Below the pieces are notes generated by a model. The model was not told where the DNA came from. It worked only from the letters and a program-made list of their open reading frames with translations, and did no database searches. Of a stretch of DNA of 64,000 nt, positions 11,187-22,990 are shown in pieces. This DNA is from Jaapia argillacea MUCL 33604 (taxonomy: Eukaryota; Basidiomycota; Agaricomycetes; Jaapiales; Jaapiaceae), in assembly GCA_000697665.1 (NCBI GenBank), contig KL197710.1, positions 2,083,036-2,147,035 on the forward strand. Reading direction: 5' to 3'. The translations under genes and the position numbers were made by a program. Every line of letters begins with the position of its first letter. Position 1 is the stretch's first letter.

Positions 11187-11454
11187 ATGTCCTCCTCTGT
11201 TCCTTCACTCCCTTTGACCCACTCATCCTCGAGTTCATCCTCGAGTAAGTCTGGCTCTCGCCCGGAACCCCATGTCCCGCCTTTCCGGCCGATGGCTAGG
11301 ACTCACCGCCTTGTTCGCTTGCCGAACAGCATTCCGGTACCAAGGCATCAAGGTATCTACAGACCCACATGGCCTGGCTCGGACTCTTGGAGGAATGATG
11401 GGATTGTTCGCGTCAATATCCCTTGTGCAACTGCTAGCAATGACATATGTCTGA
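11187..11454 (+). CDS. Putative tiny membrane protein
   Basis: A short candidate gene. The first exon (MSSSVPSLPLTH followed by a serine run) reaches a GTAAGT donor at the end of a 12-base tandem repeat (TCATCCTCGAGT twice, 11223-11246). Splicing to the GAACAG acceptor gives FRYQGIKVSTDPHGLARTL, then a single hydrophobic helix (GMMGLFASISLVQLLA) and a stop. The same second part is also reached in frame by an unspliced reading starting at MSRLSGRWLGLTALF. The stop lies 51 bases from the end of the convergent eIF3h gene, a spacing normal for this genome. No family recognised; the product would be about 60 residues. Confidence is low because the evidence is one helix and a splice pattern. Confidence 0.35.
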
Positions 11455-11505
11455 AACGAATCGAGATACAGCACAATAATGGCTACATGCAGCGTAGTAC
11501 ATCTA

Positions 11506-12884
11506 TCAAACTCCGGAGCTGGCTTTCGCCGCGTACATCTTCACTAACCCAGCACTACTCGTCACAGCAAGACTCTTCGCATACGCATCCACTTGCCCGA
11601 GTAACAACATACTTTCCAGCCGACTAGGATCATGAGGAATCTTGAACATCCTACTGATATCTTCCTCCGGTAATGGTGCTAATCCTTGAGCAACACGAGC
11701 AGCATTCTCCTCTTTCCGTTTAGCGACATAGGAATCCGCTCGCATTTTCTCTCGAGCGATTTGCCGTTGGAGGTACGCGAGGTTGCCTTCTTCGGTTTTG
11801 TACTGGTCGAGTGAGTCGATGATTTGTTCCAGATTTTTGGTGAGGCCCGGGGTGCCGAGGTTGAGAGTGGAGAAGGACGGGGGGAGGGAGGTGCTGACGG
11901 CTTGTACCGGTGATACATCAGGGAGTGGAGAATACGAGGGTTGGGTCAAGGTAGTGAGGAACGAGCTCAGCAGAGCGTTTGTTCGGATCTTGACTGGGAT
12001 TTCTTCCATTATGGAAGAGAATGTGAGGCGATGACTGATTAGACTGCGCAAAGAACGTCTCAGTTAATATAGCCATGCGAATCTCGTAAATTTGTGTCTT
12101 CACCTTGAGGTGCTAAAGTTGTTCCTCTTGTACGCATCCAAGAACGCCTTGGTAAGTCGGAATGCACGGAAGGAAGCAGTTCCTCGTGCAGTGGTTGTGA
12201 TATCTATGGAACGTCGTCTTGGTCAACTTTGCGGATATAGAGCAAGGGGTTACGTACCATGCACGACAACGATGCCCCCATGCCTCAATCGGTCCTGGTG
12301 GATAGCCTGGGTATCGACGAGGGCTTGGCTAAAGAAAGCCCCCATAGAGGTGGCTTGGTAGAACCCGACTACGCTATCGTCCGATTGTACTTCCTTCAAT
12401 GATCGTAACATAGATGCCTGGTATCGAGCTAACGTGGTATATTCGATCAATCCCCTGGTCCAGTTTCCGATATGACCACGAAGTTGTCTCACCAATGGAT
12501 TTATTCGACTTGTCATCATCATCGGCAACATGATGGGGCAGTGGGAAAGAGTTTGAAATTTCGAGAGTTCCATCGAGGTCAAGTCCTAGCAGTAGACCGT
12601 GAGCGGATGAGACGGAAGGGGCGTCTCGACAATGTTTGATGATTTTTGTAACAACCTGTTAAGGCATGCCATTACTTTAACCTTACCCTCTCCGGATAAG
12701 ATACAAGATAACTCACCAGCCCATCCAACTGAACACAAGTTACAGGGATCTCAGCTTCGATATCGATGACTTTTGACATTGAAGCTGGGATGGCCTCGTA
12801 GGTGGGAGCAGCGGGGGTGGGTGCTGCTTGGGGTGCTGGAAGAGAGGCGGCTAGGGCCTCTGCCATCGAAGGACCTGAAGACAT
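11506..12884 (-). CDS. Translation initiation factor eIF3 subunit H
   Basis: MPN-domain subunit of eIF3, which organises the 43S pre-initiation complex. The N-terminus is Ala/Pro-rich (MSSGPSMAEALAASL), followed by the MPN fold: VIDIEAEIPVTCVQLDGL, a segment encoding HGLLLGLDLDGTLEISNSFP, GFYQATSMGAFFSQALVDTQ and GGIVVVHD. The JAMM metal-binding histidines are not evident, as expected for this non-catalytic subunit. The C-terminal exon encodes IMEEIPVKIRTNALLSSFL, a helix with NLEQIIDSLDQYKTEEGNLAYLQRQIAREK, and ends ASSGV before TGA. Several short introns interrupt the gene. eIF3h is absent from budding yeast but kept in most filamentous fungi. Start chosen at the ATG that precedes the Ala/Pro segment. 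Confidence 0.9.
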
Positions 12885-13823
12885 GGTGGGCTCTCTTTGA
12901 TTTGTGTGTTTCGACGAGAGGTTTGAGAGGAGGGAAGGTAGGTCGATAGACACTTGAATTCGATGCTCAGTGCTTGGACAACGAAAAATCAGAGTTTCCG
13001 TATGTCTGAAACAAACAAGCCACAACAACTATGAATTCACCAGCTTTGACTTCACTATTCAAGTTGCCGGTGGTTTCCTCGAAATCTCCAGTTCCTTGTC
13101 TGCCTCATCCTCTTCTTGTCATCAAGGATTCAGAATCTATATGGGGCGCAAGGTGTATGGAATATTTTGCATCGCATGTTGCGGTGCGCACTTTGCGTGT
13201 TCGCCCCATCTTGAGGCAACCTTCACGAATGGACGATGATCTTCCTCATTCACGCCTGACGTTTCAAAACAGCCGACTCGGACTAGTGATCTACCTTTGG
13301 GAAATTTCCATCCCGTCCCAATAGCCACGATGCTTCCATTGAATCGCGGTGACCCAGACAGAGCCTAACCTCCGCATCCTCGCCCGCTACGGGCATTCCA
13401 ATCGTGTTTAACATCCTGTCAGGATTGTCGGATCGACGCTTTTACCGAAAACCTTGTAACCATTTGCTCTCCGTTTCCCTGTGTCTCAGTTCTCCTTGTA
13501 TCGGCGGATGTCGTATGGGCTAGGTATAACCTGGTCGTCTTCTATGGCACCTCTCGTCGTTCGGGTGGCAGGACAGGCTACTGTCTAGTTTTGGTTGATG
13601 TATGCCGACACAGAAAAAGCAACCTGGTCACCCAGCTTGAAACTCGCAGGAAGGAGGATGCGCACCCCATAAGATGTGGGTCAGTCTAGGGGCGTTGGAG
13701 GTGTTTGCATAATCTTATCAGATAAGATCGAGCCAGAATTAGGATCGGAGACTGCCGGCTAATGAAATGACGAAATCCGAGAAGAGTGAAAAGGGCTTTC
13801 CCCATTTCTTGAACAGAACGACC
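12885..13823. other. Long upstream region of eIF3h and the zinc transporter
   Basis: About 940 bases between outward-facing genes. One plus-strand open frame at 13031-13324 (97 codons, beginning MNSPALTSLFKLP) starts only 146 bases from the eIF3h ATG and might be a small gene, but it has no recognisable motif or supporting intron. The rest shows nothing clear. Confidence 0.35.
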
Positions 13824-15866
13824 ATGGCAAAACCTTCGCTGTCCATGTCGCGGTCTGCGCGAATAACGCTATTGCTCATCATCGATGTTATCTTCTTCTT
13901 CGTCGAGCTAATTGTCGGTCAGTCCAAGTCACTCCCCCTATTTACTGCGCACATGCCTGACCAGCACTTTCCCTACAATTCCTCTTTGCAGGCTACGCGG
14001 TGGGGTCCTTGGCTCTGGTAGCCGACAGTTTCCACATGCTCAAGTGAGCCTTGATCCAGTTTGCACAGGCCCGAAAAACTCATCGTGAGCCACTCCACAG
14101 TGATGTGTTGAGCTTGGTGGTGGCCCTTTACGCGATCAAGGTACGTTCAGTTTTTGTGGGCGTCGTTGCTCCAAACGCCTGACCAAATGTCTGCCGCAGC
14201 TAACCGCGAAGACGGAAACTGACGCGAGATACTCGTATGGTTGGCATAGAGCAGAAATCTTGGCCGCGCTAGTGAACGGTGTGTTCCTACTAGCCCTCTG
14301 CTTCTCCATATTCTTGGAGGCCATCGAGAGATTCTTCTCTACCCCCGGTAAGGCCTTCCACTCCTTGAGCTTGGAGTTTCACCTTGATATCGCGTCACAG
14401 AGATCACCAACCCAAAATTGGTCGTGGTCGTTGGGTCCCTTGGGTTAGCGTCGAACCTGGTCGGATTGTTCCTCTTCCACGGTGAGCAATTCCCGTAGTT
14501 TCCGTTACACCCGCCTCATATCCCGTCAGATCACAGTCATGGGCATGATCACGACCACGGAAAAGCGGTAGCATCAAAACCTCCAAGCATCAGCTCTCAG
14601 ACTTCTCAAACCGCCACAGAACGTCCATCCAGTCCTCCTGGTCCTGCGCGAACAACTTCGACTCCAAAAATGACCATTCAGACTCGCACTCGTAACCGGA
14701 GCCGTTCGAGCTCGTATAGTTCTCTGTATGGTCATCCAGCTGCCACGCGAGCCTCGTTCGTCCAGGCTGCTGCAGATATTAATCTGGCCAGAAGCCCTTC
14801 GCCTGCTCTTACGAGAGGCAGGAGGACCACGTCTAGGTCGGCCTCTCGTCACACTACCGGGGACAGCACATTAGAACACCCGAGTTACAACGTCGAAGAG
14901 TCCTCTGGAGAAGAATCTGAGGCGTCGGATGTTACTCCAAGGAACTCTCAGCCCACCTCGGCCACTGAAACCACACCACTTCTTCGAGAGGACAGTCCTG
15001 CCGGTGTAACCGTCATTCCAGGTTCTCGGGAAAGCAGTCCTCACGAACACAAGCATGCCCAAAAAGACCATGGTCACGGAGGCCACGGGCACTCACATTC
15101 TGGTTCCATGAATATGCGGGCTTTGGTTCTTCACGTTTTGGGAGATGCCTTAGGGAACGTCGGAGTCATCGCCACCGGACTCATCATTTGGTTGACAACG
15201 TGGAGTTTCAAGTATTATTTCGACCCCATCATCAGTCTTGTTATCACAGCTATTATATTCCACTCTGCCCTGCCACTCGGTGCGTTTCTACCTTCCATTT
15301 GTAGCCTCCTTTTACTGACATGAAATGGTCCTTCCCTTGTTGTACTCCACAGTTCAAAGCACTGCATTCATTCTCTTGCAAGGCGTCCCATCGAACGTCT
15401 CCCTGGAAGACGTCCGCTCTTCAATTCTCTCAGTTGAAGGTGTCCTTTCCGTTCATGAACTCCACATCTGGCAACTCTCGGAATCCAAAGTGGTTGCTTC
15501 AGTTCACGTCACGGCGTCCCGAAAGCATGACTTTATGAGAGTTGCTGCAAAGATTAGGGAGGTGTTGCATCACCATGGCGTTCATAGTAGCACGATCCAA
15601 CCAGAGTATCATCACCCGGCGAACGCACCTCCTGAGGAACACCTGATGGTGGGTTTATGACAGTCTTCTCAGATATTCAGCTACTGATGGTGGTTGGATT
15701 GTACGCAGACTGCTGGTGAATCGTCCTGCCTTATCAAGTGCCCTCCAGACCAAGCCTGCGATCCGTCGGATGCTTGTTGTCGTAAGCTTGCCTCTATTGC
15801 TTGAACCATCCCCTCAACTGTACTGAACCTCATCGTTTCACAGCGCCACCCCCAGCCGATGTGTAA
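13824..15866 (+). CDS. ZRC1: Vacuolar zinc transporter, cation diffusion facilitator (ZRC1/COT1 type)
   Basis: Predicted to move Zn2+ out of the cytosol into the vacuole or another compartment in exchange for protons. Helices are visible at ITLLLIIDVIFFFVELIVG, YAVGSLALVADSFHMLNDV (metal-site HxxxD), AEILAALVNGVFLLALCFS, KLVVVVGSLGLASNLVGLF, NMRALVLHVLGDALGNVGV (second HxxxD) and DPIISLVITAIIF. The loop between the fourth and fifth helices is very long (about 170 residues). It opens with HDHSHGHDHDHGK, is Ser/Thr-rich and closes with a second His cluster (HGHGGHGHSHSG). The C-terminal domain includes VLSVHELHIWQL, and the last residues are Cys/Pro-rich (CDPSDACC). An earlier in-frame ATG at 13767 exists; I chose 13824 for its ACCATGG context. 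It ends 74 bases from the convergent Med5 gene. Confidence 0.92.
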
Positions 15867-15940
15867 CACCCTCCTTATTTCCCTTGATACCATAATTCAA
15901 TGTAATCATATGCATTATATCTTGTCAATGGACTTTGTAT

Positions 15941-18900
15941 TTATTGCTGCAGCTCCGCAATAAAGGTCGGAAAGTTCGCCACGAACGACGCTGACGAAGA
16001 CAGACGGTGGGCGATGACGCCCGCGGTTGGACTACCCTTCCTGCGCAAATCACTGGCTAACCTTCTGGCCATCCCCGATGACAACTGACCTAGCACAGGT
16101 CGTTGTTCTCCGCAAACTTTATGCAAAGCTACCTCCAAATGAAGGGCCGATGTAAGCGAGGAGGAGATGATGGATACGAGGAGCTCGATGTTCACTGATT
16201 GCTCAGATGCTGGTTGGTGATCGATGGACGAGATCAACGAAGGGAGCACGACGTGCAGGAAAATAGGGAGCAAAGGAGGAGTGCCTGACAGCCTCGGCAT
16301 GGCCAGCGCAAATGTGGCTAATCGTCTGCAAACTTCCATGGCGCCCAAACTTGTCGCCGTGCTCAGCTCGGACCAGAACAGGTGGAGGAACTTCGAAGGG
16401 GTTGTGACAAGGAGACAACGATCTACGTCCAGGGCGGGAGCCTTGCCGGACCGGGCCATCGAAAGGGCGTCTCGAATGGCTTGGCGGGGCTGATCCATCC
16501 AGGCGATTTGGGGACCCAAGGAGAGGGACGCCTGTCCATCTGAAAAATGAGCTTGGTCGTTGAATCGGTGTTGTCAGTGAAGAGAGATGGGACTAACTTT
16601 CATTGGGTATTGACAACGCCTGGAGGGCAAGTTTCCGGATGGTTGGAGCGTCAAATACTCCATTTTGATGAAGGTGTTTGTTTTTGGTGTCCCCGAGTAA
16701 CCGCAAGATACTTGCACCGCACAGGCTCAGGACTGGTTTTGGGCATGTTGATGACACCAGAAGTGTCTGTAAGACTTCGAGGTGAATGTGTACAGAGGGA
16801 CTAGGGAAAAAATTAGAAACAGTGCCTGGTCGAGGAGAGACAACGCACCCCCGATGTTGAATCTCCATCACAAGGGCTTTGATAACTCCAACGAGGGTCC
16901 AATTGAGGAGGGGACCCACAAAATAAGACACCCCATTGAAGAGAACATCTTTGTCTATCTTTTGATCCAAGTATGAGGAGATTGCGTGAGAGAACAAGGT
17001 CGGTGCCAGGCGTAGGAGAGTCTTTGGGGGTGTCGATCTAAGAAACACGGTCACAAGTGGTACGTACCGGTGATGATGGTAGAGCGAACCTGAAGATGGT
17101 ATCGGCGATCCCTTCGCTGCTGCTGTCGAACAGGGCCTTGAACCAAGCCGTGAATGCTGTGGCATCTTCGTGTTTCAATTGATGGGCTTGGTAGACAGTT
17201 GCACTCGACTGAAGGTAGTCCAGTTGGAGTACCCTATCCTTGGCGCTGAGTGTATTTGGATTGATCTGTCTGGTGGTGAGAATTGGGTGAGACGGGGAGA
17301 TATAATCGGATTACATGGAACCGAGCGAGAGTGGCTTGCAAGAATAGTACCACATCTCCGAGAAGACTGACGGCTGTCTGGGGGTCACCTGACGAGCTAT
17401 GAGGACCAACAGGCGCGAAATTGACAAGATAAAAACCGCAGGCGTACCCACTGTTTCACAATCATAGTCTTCCAGGAATGTTAGAGCATGAAGAACGAGC
17501 TCCGAAATAGGGACATGCAACGAAATCAAATCAAGGGATTCGTGATGAAGGTAGAGCATGCGTGCGAGGGGACTTAAACCTTCCAGTTCGAGCGTGAACG
17601 TGAGGGATCTGAAACGCTTCAATGTACAGTAATTGATTAATATAGGCAAAGGGAGGGAAGAGTATTTCTCAGACCTTCAGAACGACCTCACCGAAAGCGG
17701 CGTGAATGAGTGGGTCTTGTCGTACACGCTCCAAGAATGTAACTGTGTCGTCTTGACTGGCGTCAGAGGATAGTTTAGTTTCCAAAAATGTCTAAATCGG
17801 ACATCATTGTCAGGAGATTCACTCGAAGCTGTGGGTCAAAACGGGCGGACCTCGACATCCAGTCCAGTGTCTTGAATCTCCGCCAACAACCGTGAAGGAC
17901 TTTCGATGGTGAACGACGAATCTATTTGCGTGGCTACTGATTGTTCAACAAGGCCTAGTGTCGCCAGCTGCCACAGAAAATCGCGGCTGAAGGATCTTGA
18001 CCTGAGTCAGACAGGCGTTAGGACAGGATCGCGTCTACTCTCAATCAACTCACGCGTCGGTTTCTTCGTTGGCAGACTCCAACGCGCCCATATGGAAGTT
18101 TGGATGTTCGCATTGTGACAGAATGTCCATTCGTTGAAACAGGGAATGCAGTGCGATTTGCATTGCAGAGCGCTATTGTCCTATTATCAGAATCCGTATG
18201 ATGATACTTCTGACTAACATACCCAATCAGTTTCTATTGTGCCGTCTGATTCTACAGCCGCTTCGAACAGAACAAGGAGACGCGGCAGCTAGACAAGAAT
18301 GTCAGTCAAGGCAGACAAACATGGGGGGAGTGCGACGTACACGGGCAATGATAAAGGCTCTCCACAGGGAAGCAGACCTCGAATCAGGGCCAACGGTCAT
18401 ACTTTGCGATAGGCAGGTCACTGCAGCCTGAAATAGCTGGGTATAGAAAACGGGAGGGGTCCAAGAAGTCGCCCTGAGTGTCCGAACGAGTATGGCGACC
18501 GCTCGAGGACCATCACCAGACCCAAACTGCCTGGCTCTGTGGAATAACTAATCAAACATAAGCGACAAAATCTTTCCAACGTGGTCTCTGGCCCTCACAA
18601 AGTGATGGAGCATCAGACTACATGTGACGATGTCCGTTTCCGAGCTGGGCCCCAAAATGTCTTTGCTCAGCTCGAGTTGAAAGGCATGCAACATTTGCGC
18701 CTCTCTTGCAGCTTTAGCATCGTCTCCAATCACTAAACTGAGGGACAGAACGAAGTTTTCCAGGACATGACGAACGTCGGGGGAAAGGCGGAAGGATTGA
18801 AGCATGTCATTGGCGTCTGCAAAGTGAACCATCGCTTGCGCCGTGGAGACTTGTGTGATGTCAGTTACGGAGGATATTAACAGGATGACAAGCTCAGATG

Positions 18901-19486
18901 CAGATGCTGGGAGCCGGTGGGAGCTGGAAATCGGAAGAGTGTGGGCAGTTCGAAGCAACGCCAGAGCGTCCTGAATTGTCCCAAGGATATTGATTGCAGA
19001 CTCTGCGTATGGCACGACAGATCCAACGGGAGGCATGCCAGTAGAATAATGACACTCCAAAACCACTCTGCACAAGGCATCAAGAGTGGAACCGTTGTGC
19101 AGTTCAGGTGAACGGGCCGCTTGCAAGAAAGAGGTCACGAAGACGTGAAGAGGGAGTAATCCGTCACGAATGGCAGTCTTGAGATATTCCTGAAGTGTAG
19201 GGTCCGCAGGATATGCTCGGAACATCACAAGCACGGAATCTGCGAGCTCGTCAAATTCACACCCATATCAAAGGATGTTGAACCCAACACACTGCTAATC
19301 GCTGCCCCGACATCTTCAGGCCTGTCTCCGGATAGATGTTTGCTGACATATAGTTTGCACAACTTCACCCACTTCGAGTGCACTCAGAGACTGAGACGGT
19401 ACTGGAAGAAGACCTGCCAAAGCACGTACCTTCACAGGCGAAATTCCACTCTGAAAGGCATTTCGAGTCAAGTCGGCCAATGACAT
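15941..19486 (-). CDS. MED5: Mediator complex subunit 5 (tail module)
   Basis: Subunit of the Mediator tail, linking activators to RNA polymerase II. The N-terminal block MSLADLTRNAFQSGISPVK followed after an intron by WVKLCKLYVSKHLSGDRP matches the fungal Med5 start. The rest is an all-helical repeat protein of roughly 1000 residues. Recognisable stretches include SVLVMFRAYPADPTLQEYL, SPELHNGSTLDALCRVVLEC, FLRSTPPKTLLRLAPTLFSH, YLDQKIDKDVLFNGVSYFVG and a last exon ending SSSASFVANFPTFIAELQQ. Introns are frequent and short and I did not resolve every one, so inner exon edges are approximate. The upstream golgin gene is on the same strand, about 300 bases away. Assignment rests on the N-terminal block plus length and helical character. 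Confidence 0.8.
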
Positions 19487-19780
19487 GAGGGTTCGAATCT
19501 CAGTGGGCGTGATACTTAGTACGATCAGTGGAGGATTGGCACTGGGTTCTGCCATGCAAAGTCCGAACGTAGATGTGGTTGAAGCAAGAGACGCGTCGCT
19601 GTCAGGTGCCACTAACGCCACTTCTTGCTTCAGGTCACCTATGTAGTGGGATGAACGAGTAAATCACCAACGCCGTTCGAGTTGAGCAAGGGGAAACTCC
19701 AAGTCTCAATTAACACCACTATCAAAGTATCCAACATATTGTACGAAGTCCCAAGTCCGAAAACAGAATCAGTAAGCTCG

Positions 19781-22700
19781 TCAAACCTTTGCCACCAGCC
19801 TCCTCGTTTCCTGCGGGGTAAAGTGTAGGATTGTCGACATTACGCGCACCAATTGAGGCTGACGATGTGAGTTAGCGAGGGAATTGCATTTAACTCCAAG
19901 ATGCTCACCCTCATTTCTTTGTGTTCCAAGAATTGCAGAATCACATTCCGCAGGTATTCCAGGTTGACCTCTTCTTCGTCCTTACTCAGGGCCGGAGATG
20001 TGGGACGCGAGACGCCTCGTGATAATGACTCAGTCGAGGATGACATCGATCGACGACTGTCAGGAAGCTCCTGGCGTGAGCCCCAGAACCCCACTCCAGG
20101 ATTGCGCTGGCGTTCAAGCAGCGCCGCAGAGGATTGAACTTTTCTCAACTCTTCTCTGATGGTCTGAGGGACGATATATAAGGGCTCTTTGGTAGAAAGA
20201 ATGGTGTCAACCATCCTTACCTTGTTACTCATCCGCAACTGCGCTTCTCTACTCTTGAATTCCTCCATCTGCTTTTCAAGGACATTAATCTGACTCTGAT
20301 AATCCTGGTATCGCTCTCTTGCTGCATTCTGTAACCCCATCGTTTAGCTGTGAAGAATAGATATGGAAACACGCCCTTACCTCAACGTCAGTGATTTTCT
20401 GCGTTTGAACTTGGAGGTCTGCAACCTGATTCTGGTACGCACGAACTTCCTCCTGCAACTGCGCAGCCTTCTCTCGGAAAGACTGCACATCCGCCTCCCT
20501 ATCTTCCTCACGTTTCTTTGAAGAATCCACGATCTTCCTAAGCTCTTCCATCTCCCTCATCTTCTCCCTGAACTTTCGACTCCAATCCGCTTCCGCCTCG
20601 TCTCGCTCTTTCTCGACAGTACTCAAGATTCTCCTCAAGTCTCCAATCCGGCCTTCGGACTTCGCCTCTGCCGCAGATAACATCTGAGCAATTTCCTCAG
20701 GCGATGTAGATGGTCCTCGAGATTGGCTGTCTTGATTCCGTCGCATCTCGGTGACCTCTTCATTTAACAATGCCATACGGTCGTTGACCTCGCGCAATTG
20801 ATATTGATACTCGGTTGCCTGATTTTGGAGGACTTCAAGATGAGATTGCGAGGACTCGAGCTCGGCCTGGCGCATCTGTAACTGGTCGAAGAACGAGTTC
20901 TTATCTCTCACAAGGGCTTGTATAGAATTCTCCAAGGTGGAGATCTTCGAGTCCCTGTTGGAGAGTTCCCTGTTGTATGCAGCCTGCAGTCGAAAAACGA
21001 AGATCACGGCGTGAAATCACTCGCGGGATATGGGCAACATACCTTGGCCGTTGATGCGTCTTGCTCGTGTTGACCGCGAAGTGCGGTCAATTCTTTCTCC
21101 TGTCGGTCCCTGAGTAACGCCACCTCTCTGTCGAACTGAGACTTCAGTCCCGCGATAGCTCGCTCTCTTTCGGCATTCCCATCCTCAATCTCCTTCCTAA
21201 GCTTGGCCTTTTCATTCTCCTCCTTCTCCTTCTCCTCCCTCTCTTTCGCCTTCACAACCGCAACCTCTTTAACAGCTTCCTCTCGATCCTTCTCCGCTTT
21301 GACAAGTTTCTGCCGCACAGTCTTCAACAAACTGACAGCTTTCACCCTCTTCTCCTCTTCCTCCTTTGCAAATGTTTTCGATTTCTCGACTTCGCCTTTC
21401 AGGCGTTCAATCTCGACTTGACGTTTTGCAGATTCCTCTTCAGCGTGTGAGATCGAGCCTTGGGATGCCTTGACCAGCGCCTCGGATTCCTCGAGCTGCT
21501 TCCGAAGTCTATCAATCAATGCGGTCTGCGACGAAGACTCTAAACGATGTGTATCGCGGAGTTCCTGCAGTCGTTCTTCTTGCCCTAAGTGGATAGTGAG
21601 ACAATGATGATGAAAGGAGGAGTAGAGCACTTACGAAGAATATTGCCATTCAATCTCTTAATCTCGTCTTGAAAAAGCTGGACTCCCAGTTAAGTTATCA
21701 AGCCTACAATAATTGACAATGAGACGCACCTCTGTCTTGTGCTTCTCATTTTGCAAAAAGTCACGTAGCCCTTCAGCGTCCTTCAAACTCTCAACAGGTG
21801 TGAACTCCTGCAGAACACGATCAGCGGCCAACTTCTCCGCTTGAAGTCTCTTATATGACGTTGAAACGTCTGACGGGGGAGGGGTTCACAGTCAGTATGA
21901 TATATTTGATTGGCGCATTCGACCTACCCGAGAATCTCTGCTCAACCAACTTCAACCTCTCTCTCAGACCCTCAATATCAGGCTCGTTAACAGCCACTGC
22001 ACTCGGTTGGATATTATCCTGGGAGTCAACGGAAACGACAGACACGGATTTCTCTTCAGAAGGAGATGGAGAGCTACTAGGTTCCACGTCGAGTAGTTCG
22101 CCTGGAGTTTCTGTGGGAACGACTGCGTCTTGAGACCCTGCATCTGTTGGTATCTCTCCTTCAGGCGGTGACTCTTCATGCGACTGATGAGGAGAATCAG
22201 GTGGGGAAGGTTCCCTATGTTCAGGTAGAGGTTCTTGTGCTGGTTCCGCTGGTGCTATCTCCGGTTCCGTTGAGTCTTGGATCGGCTCTTCGGAAGCAGC
22301 GGGGGCACCAGGTTCGGTCTCCGGAACTGGTTTCTCCGTCGGTTCATCAACTACTGGAGGCGAAGGGCTCTCGACATCGCCCGCGACTTGATTGTCTCCC
22401 TCAGAGCTTTCCGAAGATGAAGCAGGTAATGGTACGTCCGCTTCAGGTATTCTCTCCTCGCTAACAACTGGCAACGGAGCCGGTGGAAGGATGGTAGGTT
22501 CCTTCACCGGGGATACGGAGAATCCTAACCCTCCCAAAGACAAAACAGAGGGTATATTGGTCTCCACAGTCGGTCCAAGGACTGGGGACATGGGTAGAGG
22601 AGTGGATGTAGGGGACATGTGCTCCCGACCTGCAGGGGCAGCGGAGTCGGGATTAGGGGAGGCCCTCGCAGATAGATCGGGCGTTGTATTGGCGGATGCA

Positions 22701-22990
22701 TTCCCAATAGTGAATGTGGCTCTCAACCTCTCCTCCAGGTTTGGACGACGAGAAGGACCAGTAGATGGGGATGAGAGTGGACCGGGACTCGAGGACCTTT
22801 GGGTGACCAAGGTCTTCCTCAAGTTTTGGAAAGCAGTTTCAGCTAGAGGAGCTGGAAACGGGAAGGATTGCCGTTGTCCTGCATCCGCAGACGGCGAGCG
22901 CTGATGAGATTCTTCGGGTGAGACATCTTGGGAAGAGCGACGTGGCTGCTGCGCAAGACTTTCGACGGCGTGTCGGAATTGGGAGAACAT
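19781..22990 (-). CDS. GRIP-domain golgin (coiled-coil Golgi tether)
   Basis: Predicted peripheral trans-Golgi protein that captures vesicles through a long coiled coil. The first 370 or so residues are low-complexity, rich in Pro, Ser and Glu (for example ETEPGAPAASEEPIQDS), after the start MFSQFRHAVESLAQQ. Heptad-rich coiled coil then runs to about residue 880, with stretches such as LIDRLRKQLEESEALVKAS and AQLQEEVRAYQNQVADLQ. The C-terminus is a GRIP domain: VNLEYLRNVILQFLEHKEM, a short intron, then PQLVRVMSTILHFTPQETRR and a stop. The invariant GRIP tyrosine is in NLEYLRN. This domain binds Arl1-GTP on Golgi membranes in known members. It resembles Imh1/golgin-245 in layout, but coiled coils are poor evidence for exact orthology. 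Confidence 0.85.

Noticed and set aside
22147-22904. Plus-strand frames of 105 and 170 codons over the golgin N-terminus
   Set aside because: Glu/Pro-rich coding DNA often leaves the opposite strand open; no domain or start context supports them.
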